11,211 nucleotides of DNA from an uncultured Erysipelotrichaceae bacterium (GTDB lineage Bacteria; Bacillota_I; Bacilli_A; Erysipelotrichales; Coprobacillaceae): assembly GCA_900538465.1 (NCBI GenBank), contig UPXV01000054.1, positions 1 through 11,211 of the forward strand, read 5' to 3'. The notes beneath the pieces were generated by a model that was given only the letters and a program-made list of their open reading frames with translations, was not told the origin of the DNA and did no database searches. The position numbers and the translations under genes were made by a program. Numbering within the stretch: the stretch's first letter is position 1; every line of letters begins with the position of its first letter. Positions 6,953 to 11,211 of the stretch are shown here, piece after piece.

Positions 6953-7393
6953 TTAAAATATGCATCCAAAACTAACATATTTAAAGTTCAAATAAGCATT
7001 ACAAATATTAGATTTATAGTATGGACTTATATTTGCAATTTTCCTTTTGGTTACAAACAGACCAAAATCTTGGATATCATTTTTATCATTTTCATATTTA
7101 ATTATTTCCGTTTCAGTATCATCATTAGCACATATAATATCAATTTCAATAGATATATTACATAATATTTTTTCATATACTTTTATAAGTTTGTAAATTT
7201 CACCTTCAATACTTTCTTTTCTAAACTCAACATCTAATAGATCAATGTCAACTTCATAATATTTTCTATCAGCATACTTATATTTCTGTATCTCTATCCT
7301 ATTATTAAACATTTCTTCTATACACTTTATTGCTTTTGATATATCTGAATCTTTCAATTCACATAAACTCAGTATTGTTGTTACCAATCTCAT
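6953..7393 (-). CDS. Unrecognised acidic protein (146 aa), possible immunity protein
   Basis: No family recognised. It is a soluble acidic protein: a helical N-terminal part (SLCELKDSDISKAIKCIEEM), a beta-rich middle (YADRKYYEVDIDLLDVEF), a helix (IYKLIKVYEKILCNI) and a strand-rich end. The ATG at 7393 is preferred over an in-frame TTG at 7417 because GAGGGAGAG lies just before the ATG. Only 4 bases separate the ATG from the stop of the upstream gene tail at 7398, so the two were once an operon pair. The C-terminus (FKYVSFGCIF) abuts a transposase remnant in the same frame, so the end may have been altered by insertion or deletion. Confidence 0.6.
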   Translation of the reverse strand: MRLVTTILSLCELKDSDISKAIKCIEEMFNNRIEIQKYKYADRKYYEVDIDLLDVEFRKESIEGEIYKLIKVYEKILCNISIEIDIICANDDTETEIIKYENDKNDIQDFGLFVTKRKIANISPYYKSNICNAYLNFKYVSFGCIF

Positions 7394-7397
7394 TATT

Positions 7398-7603
7398 TTA
7401 CTCTCCCTCAATTTCAATCAAATATTTATATTGTATATCACTTAATTTAAAAGCAGTTTTAAATGTACTATCTTCATTAATAAATACCCATTGTTTTATT
7501 AAAAGGTTATAAATATGTGTTCCTATAATCGTTCTATAAGTCCCTTTTACCTGAGTCTCATTATTTATTTTTTTATATCATTAATAAAAGCATTTATACT
7601 AGT
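7398..7603 (-). pseudogene. 3' tail of an unrecognised gene, 5' end lost
   Basis: An open frame with no initiator runs from 7577 to TAA at 7398-7400, reading INNETQVKGTYRTIIGTHIY, then NLLIKQWVFINEDSTFKTAF and KLSDIQYKYLIEIEGE. Immediately upstream, in a frame offset by one base across a run of seven A, is TSINAFINDIKK, which would join it if one A were restored. There is a stop just before that. It looks like the end of a gene whose front part was deleted up to the lipoprotein gene. Its stop is 4 bases before the 146-aa gene. It could be the tail of a lost toxin or another array member; the sequence does not decide. Confidence 0.45.
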
Positions 7604-7623
7604 TTATTTACTTTTTCTTTCAA
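7593..7623 (-). promoter_or_regulatory. Possible promoter at the head of the small-gene array
   Basis: On the minus strand TTGAAA (7618-7623) and TATAAA (7593-7598) are separated by 19 bases, right after the lipoprotein stop codon. Both hexamers are near consensus but the spacer is long. If used, it would transcribe the gene tail and the 146-aa gene. Confidence 0.3.
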
Positions 7624-7627
7624 ATAT

Positions 7628-8719
7628 TTAATGAACAGAAACAGCTAATTTCATTTCATTATATATTTTTAAGAATTGTTTATAGTTGATTGTTTTGATT
7701 TTATGATCAATAGGGTCCTGTACATAAAATATTTGCTTATTATCATCATAACCATTTAATAAAACAATATGTAAGTTTCCTACAACATTTCCAAAGTAAT
7801 AATGACGTACAATAGGATCATTCATACCACTTGTTAACCAAACAATCACTGGATGATCTTCACTCAATTCTTGTTTGATTTCATCTACAGAATATCCTGA
7901 TATATCATATGTTGGTTGATATTGAGTTGCATAATGTACAAGTGCTGATGGAAAAACAGTATAATAATCATAGCTATGTTGCCCATTTTGAAAAGGATCA
8001 CCTGCAAAACCAAGATAAGGTGTTTCTCCTTGAGGAAGTCCTTGAATGAAAGCTTTTAAATCAATATGAACTTTATTTTTATATTTCAATGCCATATATA
8101 AAGCTGTTGCTTCACATCCATTTGGAGCATTAACATCCATTTGATTATAATAAGGTACATCTAATTTTATTCTTGTCGGTAAATCTGGTTTAGAAGAAGC
8201 AACCTTTACTTTTATATCTTGTTTTACACAGTTACCTGTTTCATCATAAGCCATAATATGTAATGGGTATTCTCCAATTTTATCAATGTTCACTTCTTCA
8301 TCATCAATAACAAGACGTTGTAAATTTTGATCTTCAACATGAATAACTTTTTTATAATCAATTGGTTGCTTTAATGATGTATAAAGATAAGCAGGTGCAT
8401 GAATAATGGGAAAGGTTGTATCTTGAACATGTATATAAAAATCAACTTTATCTTGTTTATATTCAATTGATGCTAGATACTTACCAACTTGATTATAAAC
8501 ATTCTTTTGATCTTCAATTGAGAATTTGGCATATTTTTGAATATCTCGTTTCTCTTTTTCGCTCAAATTATCCATATCCAAATAACAAGAAACATCACTG
8601 ATAACAGATTGTCCCAATTCCACTGTAAATTGTTCATGAATTAACTCTAGATTTGTTTTTTCACAACCCCATAAGACAACACATAAACATAAGCACATTA
8701 ACAACTTTAAAGTTTTCAT
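7628..8719 (-). CDS. Surface lipoprotein with C39-like cysteine peptidase domain (363 aa)
   Basis: A type II signal peptide (MKTLKLLMCLCLCVVLWGC) ends in a lipobox with Cys19 as the lipidated residue, so the protein is anchored outside the membrane. Residues about 20-175 are strand-rich, ending in a bacterial Ig-like segment (GEYPLHIMAYDETGN). From about residue 184 comes a papain-fold C39_2-type domain: LDVPYYNQ, then NGCEAT with the nucleophile Cys202, then GNLHIVLLNGYDD with His317, and YVQDP with Asp335, the expected Cys-His-Asp order. The upstream Gln of the oxyanion hole is likely Gln193 in the YYNQ motif. There is no ABC transporter, so it is not a bacteriocin exporter; a cell-surface peptidase or amidase is inferred and its substrate is unknown. 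AAAGGAGG lies 5 bases before the ATG. Confidence 0.85.
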   Translation of the reverse strand: MKTLKLLMCLCLCVVLWGCEKTNLELIHEQFTVELGQSVISDVSCYLDMDNLSEKEKRDIQKYAKFSIEDQKNVYNQVGKYLASIEYKQDKVDFYIHVQDTTFPIIHAPAYLYTSLKQPIDYKKVIHVEDQNLQRLVIDDEEVNIDKIGEYPLHIMAYDETGNCVKQDIKVKVASSKPDLPTRIKLDVPYYNQMDVNAPNGCEATALYMALKYKNKVHIDLKAFIQGLPQGETPYLGFAGDPFQNGQHSYDYYTVFPSALVHYATQYQPTYDISGYSVDEIKQELSEDHPVIVWLTSGMNDPIVRHYYFGNVVGNLHIVLLNGYDDNKQIFYVQDPIDHKIKTINYKQFLKIYNEMKLAVSVH

Positions 8720-8735
8720 ACAAACCTCCTTTTAA

Positions 8736-8768
8736 AAATAAATATCATGACAATCATGATATTTATTT
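8736..8768 (-). terminator. 15-bp hairpin terminator between the amidotransferase and lipoprotein genes
   Basis: The perfect inverted repeat AAATAAATATCATGA / TCATGATATTTATTT (arms 8736-8750 and 8754-8768, loop CAA) overlaps the TAA of the upstream gene (8763-8765). It is followed on the minus strand by a short T-rich stretch and then directly by the lipoprotein ribosome site. It probably terminates or attenuates transcription between the two genes. The T-run is short and the stem is A/T-rich, so some read-through is likely. Confidence 0.6.
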
Positions 8769-9473
8769 CTTATATGTACATTGGTATACAAAAACATCAA
8801 ATAATTTTTGCATCTGTTCACTTCTTAAACACATATTTTCTGGATGCCATTGAACACCACATATATTTAAATAATTATGTTGAATAGCTTCAATAATACT
8901 ATCTTCACTTCTTGCAACAACTCTAAAATCATCAGCAATCTTTTTAATTGATTGATGATGAAAACTATTTACCATAACCTTATCTCCAAAAATCGGATAT
9001 AAGAAACTATCTTTGTTAATTCTAATACTATGCGTTGGATAATCACGTCTTTCTTTTTGTCTATGCTGGAATATATATTCACTAATTTTCTGATTATCTT
9101 GATATAAGGTTCCTCCAAAAGCAACATTGATTATTTGTAATCCTCGACAAATACCTAATATAGGTATTCTTTGATCAGTGCATTTTTTAATAAGTTCCAT
9201 TTCATATTCGTCTCTTCGAGAATCTGATTCATCTTGTTCAAATTGCCAATTTTCATGATAATACAATGGATTGACATCTTCACCACCAATAAGCAAGAGT
9301 CCATCTATATGTTGTATTTGTTCATCAATAATTTCAAAATGATCACTTACTGATAACAATAATGGTATTCCTCCAGCTTTTTCTATTGCACTGATATAAT
9401 CTTGATTCACATATTGTTGGTATCGTCCATTTTCTACTCTTTGTCCACAAGCGATTCCTATAATTGCTTTCAT
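8763..9473 (-). CDS. Gamma-glutamyl-gamma-aminobutyrate hydrolase family protein (peptidase C26, PuuD type, 236 aa)
   Basis: A class I glutamine amidotransferase-like hydrolase that cleaves gamma-glutamyl amide bonds; in E. coli PuuD this frees GABA in putrescine breakdown. The family signatures are present in order: IGGEDVNP (62-69), the nucleophile elbow PILGICRGLQIINV with Cys109, VNSFHHQ (168-174), and GVQWHPE with His210 and Glu212. Length is normal for the family. The start is taken as ATG 9473 (MKAIIGIACG) because GAGGG lies 6 bases before it; an ATG at 9485 would add four residues but has a poor site. No other putrescine genes are in the window, so the true substrate may be another gamma-glutamyl compound. 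Cytoplasmic. Confidence 0.9.
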   Translation of the reverse strand: MKAIIGIACGQRVENGRYQQYVNQDYISAIEKAGGIPLLLSVSDHFEIIDEQIQHIDGLLLIGGEDVNPLYYHENWQFEQDESDSRRDEYEMELIKKCTDQRIPILGICRGLQIINVAFGGTLYQDNQKISEYIFQHRQKERRDYPTHSIRINKDSFLYPIFGDKVMVNSFHHQSIKKIADDFRVVARSEDSIIEAIQHNYLNICGVQWHPENMCLRSEQMQKLFDVFVYQCTYKK

Positions 9474-9559
9474 TTTATCCCTCATCTCTATCTTTTCTTA
9501 TGATTGGACATGTTTATCTTTTTGTCTTTTTAATATCAGTTTTTATATTCGTTAAAATA

Positions 9560-9588
9560 ATTGTATCATTTTGTTTTTTTATCTACAA
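9560..9588 (-). promoter_or_regulatory. Predicted sigma-A promoter for the gamma-glutamyl hydrolase gene
   Basis: On the minus strand TTGTAG (9583-9588), a 17-base spacer and TACAAT (9560-9565) lie just after the HAD gene stop, about 85 bases before the ATG at 9473. Each hexamer differs from consensus by one or two bases. Confidence 0.5.
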
Positions 9589-9600
9589 GCCAATCCCACT

Positions 9601-10401
9601 TTATAAAGAAAAATGTTCTATAAAATATTTTGCAATTCCATCGTTATCAACAGTATCAGTTATTGCTTGAGAAATTTGTTTTAATGGTTCAACTGCATTT
9701 CCCATCGCAACACCATGTTTTACTAACTTTAACATTTCTATATCATTAACTCCATCTCCAAAAGCATAAGTATTTTCATAATCAATGCCTAACTTTTGAT
9801 AAAGGTATTCACATGCTGTTCCTTTTGTAAATCCTTTATTATAAACATCCATACGAATCAAACCTGTATCATATGGTATCATTGTCAATTCATCTTCTAA
9901 TTCATGATATGCTTGCCAAAGCTGCTTAGCTGTTTCAAATAAAACACAACAACTCATCGCATGAACATCTTTAGCTACAAAATTTTCTTTAACACCTGTT
10001 GGTCTTTTGGAAGTTCCTTGGAACATTTCTCGATGTTTTATAATCAGTGGATCATCTAAAAAGGAACACCATACACCATTATGTCCAGTAAACAAAGGAC
10101 GTCCATTATATTTTTGATAAACATTTAATTGTTTTTGTATTTGTGATTCACTCATAATATCATCAATTAAAACTTCTCCATCATATCTGATATAATGTCC
10201 ATCATTACATATATATCCATCAAATTCTATATCTTGGATACTTTTAGGCACCTCTCCTCTAGCAGTTGCTATAATGATTTTATGACCTTGTTGTTTAAAT
10301 TTTGTTAAAACATCTCTTGTTTTCTTTGTTGGGTGTACCAATCCATGAGGAACATGAACTAATGTTCCATCAATATCAAAAAAAGCTATTTTTGTACTCA
10401 C
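9601..10401 (-). CDS. Cof-type HAD-IIB family hydrolase (266 aa)
   Basis: A haloacid dehalogenase-superfamily phosphatase, probably acting on sugar phosphates or related small metabolites in the cytoplasm. All motifs are intact: motif I FFDIDGT (nucleophile Asp9, general acid Asp11), motif II IIATAR (Thr46), motif III Lys193 in GFTKGTA, and motif IV FGDGVNDIEML (Asp216, Asp220). The large insertion between motifs II and III is the IIB cap. Length is typical. The start is GTG at 10401, with GGAGGG 6 bases upstream; no better ATG exists. The substrate cannot be told from sequence. It stands between its own terminator-bounded upstream gene and the amidotransferase gene, both on the same strand. 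Confidence 0.92.
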   Translation of the reverse strand: MSTKIAFFDIDGTLVHVPHGLVHPTKKTRDVLTKFKQQGHKIIIATARGEVPKSIQDIEFDGYICNDGHYIRYDGEVLIDDIMSESQIQKQLNVYQKYNGRPLFTGHNGVWCSFLDDPLIIKHREMFQGTSKRPTGVKENFVAKDVHAMSCCVLFETAKQLWQAYHELEDELTMIPYDTGLIRMDVYNKGFTKGTACEYLYQKLGIDYENTYAFGDGVNDIEMLKLVKHGVAMGNAVEPLKQISQAITDTVDNDGIAKYFIEHFSL

Positions 10402-10462
10402 TTTTATCCCTCCAGCTTTATTATATAAGAAATGAAAATACTGTATCTAAAAATAAACAAAT

Positions 10463-10491
10463 ATTGAAAAAAATATATTTTATAATTTCAA
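10463..10491 (-). promoter_or_regulatory. Weak candidate promoter for the HAD hydrolase gene
   Basis: On the minus strand TTGAAA (10486-10491) and TTCAAT (10463-10468) are 17 bases apart, after the terminator of the upstream gene. A promoter is expected here. A TATAAT at 10420-10425 is nearer consensus but is too close to the ribosome site to give a useful leader. Confidence 0.28.
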
Positions 10492-10516
10492 TTCATTTCT
10501 TATAAATTGTTAAAAA

Positions 10517-10536
10517 AAGAGGTCAAATGACCTCTT
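10517..10536 (-). terminator. Rho-independent terminator of the small membrane-protein gene
   Basis: The stem AAGAGGTCA / TGACCTCTT is followed on the minus strand by seven T (10518 down to 10512, partly shared with the stem). It begins four bases after the stop codon of the 114-aa gene. There is no T-run on the other side, so it acts for the minus strand. Confidence 0.8.
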
Positions 10537-10539
10537 CTC

Positions 10540-10884
10540 TCACATAGAATTTTCTTTTTTCGTATTTATTTTCTTATAAGTTTTAAAACCAAAAAAGCCT
10601 AAAAGGAATACTGATAATAATCCATCAAATAAATATGCAATATAATTATTTGTAAAATGGAATAACGCAATAACAAATGGAACCAAAACAACAATACCAG
10701 TAAAAAGTCCCCAAATGTAAAAAACCAAAGTATTATCAAAATAAGCTAATAAAATAAACAAAACAATAAAAGCCAATAATGCTGGAACTTCCATAAAAGA
10801 GAAATGATAAGAATTTATAGCCTCAAACATAGCAATTAAACCACCAACACATATTATTATACGATTCATTTCTGGACTCTTCAT
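10540..10884 (-). CDS. Small membrane protein of unknown function (114 aa)
   Basis: A 114-aa hydrophobic protein with about four membrane segments, near residues 8-24, 33-49, 52-76 and 82-100, and a lysine-rich cytoplasmic tail (KTYKKINTKKENSM). TAAGGAG lies 9 bases before the ATG at 10884. It has its own promoter (10923-10951) and terminator, so it is a single-gene unit. It lacks the YVP motif of the membrane proteins in the array and has different helix spacing, so it is not an obvious relative. Family not recognised. Confidence 0.75.
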   Translation of the reverse strand: MKSPEMNRIIICVGGLIAMFEAINSYHFSFMEVPALLAFIVLFILLAYFDNTLVFYIWGLFTGIVVLVPFVIALFHFTNNYIAYLFDGLLSVFLLGFFGFKTYKKINTKKENSM

Positions 10885-10922
10885 AATTTTTTTCTCCTTA
10901 CAAATATTCTTTCTTCATATAT

Positions 10923-10951
10923 ATTATACTTTTCATTTATATATAGTTCAA
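10923..10951 (-). promoter_or_regulatory. Predicted sigma-A promoter for the 114-aa membrane protein
   Basis: On the minus strand TTGAAC (10946-10951), a 17-base spacer and a perfect TATAAT (10923-10928) lie about 40 bases before the ATG. This is the best promoter match in the window. Confidence 0.6.
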
Positions 10952-11053
10952 ATCAAATAATATCAAAGTAAAAATCTTTATTTGGCTTTCACAGATTGAC
11001 ATCATTGTTATATTCATATACTTTCTTCCTTATCAATAATGAATTTCCTTAAA

Positions 11054-11090
11054 TAAAAAAAGATAATGAAATTTTCTTCCATTATCCTTT
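11054..11090 (-). terminator. Rho-independent terminator of the right-edge partial gene
   Basis: On the minus strand GATAATG (11080-11086) pairs with CATTATC (11062-11068) across an 11-base loop and is followed by seven T (11061-11055). It lies 13 bases past the stop codon at 11100. Confidence 0.6.
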
Positions 11091-11099
11091 ATGCTCATT

Positions 11100-11211
11100 T
11101 TAAATCATATCTCTATTTGCAGCTTGATAAATCTTTTTAAGTTCTGCCTTTTCAACCAGTAACTCAAATATCTTTTCGTACTGTTCCTTTGTGAGATTCT
11201 CCAGAAATCCT
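11100..11211 (-). CDS. Partial CDS, C-terminal 36 residues of an unrecognised protein
   Basis: The frame is open from the right edge to TAA at 11100-11102 and reads FLENLTKEQYEKIFELLVEK, then AELKKIYQAANRDMI. It is an amphipathic, charged helix-rich C-terminus with codon use more like a real gene than the surrounding spacer, and it is followed by a fitting terminator. Too little is visible to name it; the start lies outside the window. Confidence 0.55.
   Translation of the reverse strand, partial: GFLENLTKEQYEKIFELLVEKAELKKIYQAANRDMI

Noticed and set aside
6923..7165. Plus-strand open frame of 80 codons, and similar plus-strand frames at 7330-7512, 8416-8601, 8653-8853, 9464-9670 and 10302-10505
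   Set aside because: They lie antisense to well-supported genes, have no ribosome sites and show the low-complexity composition of A/T-rich shadow frames.
7560..7603. Programmed frameshift on the run of seven A upstream of the 146-aa gene
   Set aside because: There is no start codon or long upstream frame to shift from; a stop lies a few codons earlier, so simple decay is the better explanation.
10420..10425. Perfect TATAAT just before the HAD gene
   Set aside because: Transcription would start at or inside the ribosome binding site (10408-10413), and no good -35 lies 16-18 bases upstream.
1..11211. CRISPR array, rRNA, tRNA, riboswitch or replication origin
   Set aside because: No regularly spaced direct repeats, conserved RNA cores or iteron clusters were seen on either strand.

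Overview
The window is very AT-rich, uses the standard code (TGG for Trp, TGA as a stop) and carries AGGAGG-type ribosome binding sites and U-tract hairpin terminators. This points to a low-GC Bacillota, plausibly a gut Erysipelotrichia relative; the taxon is an inference from composition and gene types only. Every supportable gene is on the minus strand, so transcription runs from high to low coordinates.

Right part (about 7.6-11.2 kb): ordinary-looking genes. In order of transcription they are the 3' end of an unrecognised gene with its terminator, a four-helix small membrane protein with promoter and terminator, a Cof-type HAD-IIB phosphatase, a class I glutamine amidotransferase-like gamma-glutamyl hydrolase (peptidase C26/PuuD type), and a surface lipoprotein with a C39-like cysteine peptidase domain. 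A 15-bp hairpin separates the last two.

Left part (about 0.1-7.6 kb): an accessory array of small, mostly unrecognised genes, more AT-rich than the right part and full of decaying copies. Intact members are a 146-aa acidic protein, a barstar-family protein, a 411-aa soluble protein of unknown family, a 133-aa membrane protein, a 333-aa beta-propeller-like protein, and a closely spaced trio of two small membrane proteins plus a 148-aa helical TPR-like protein. Between them lie at least six remnants with in-frame stops or frameshifts: a short tail of an unknown gene, the N-terminus of a DDE transposase, a propeller-plus-membrane-anchor pseudogene, two different decayed small proteins and a broken membrane paralogue. 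A strong terminator closes the array near the left edge.

Interpretation: a barstar homologue surrounded by one-off small proteins, duplicated membrane proteins and pseudogenes is the usual look of an immunity-gene array of a polymorphic/contact-dependent toxin system, or of an orphan immunity island. No toxin or secretion gene is recognisable in the window. Only the barstar member supports immunity directly; the role of the others is guilt by association.
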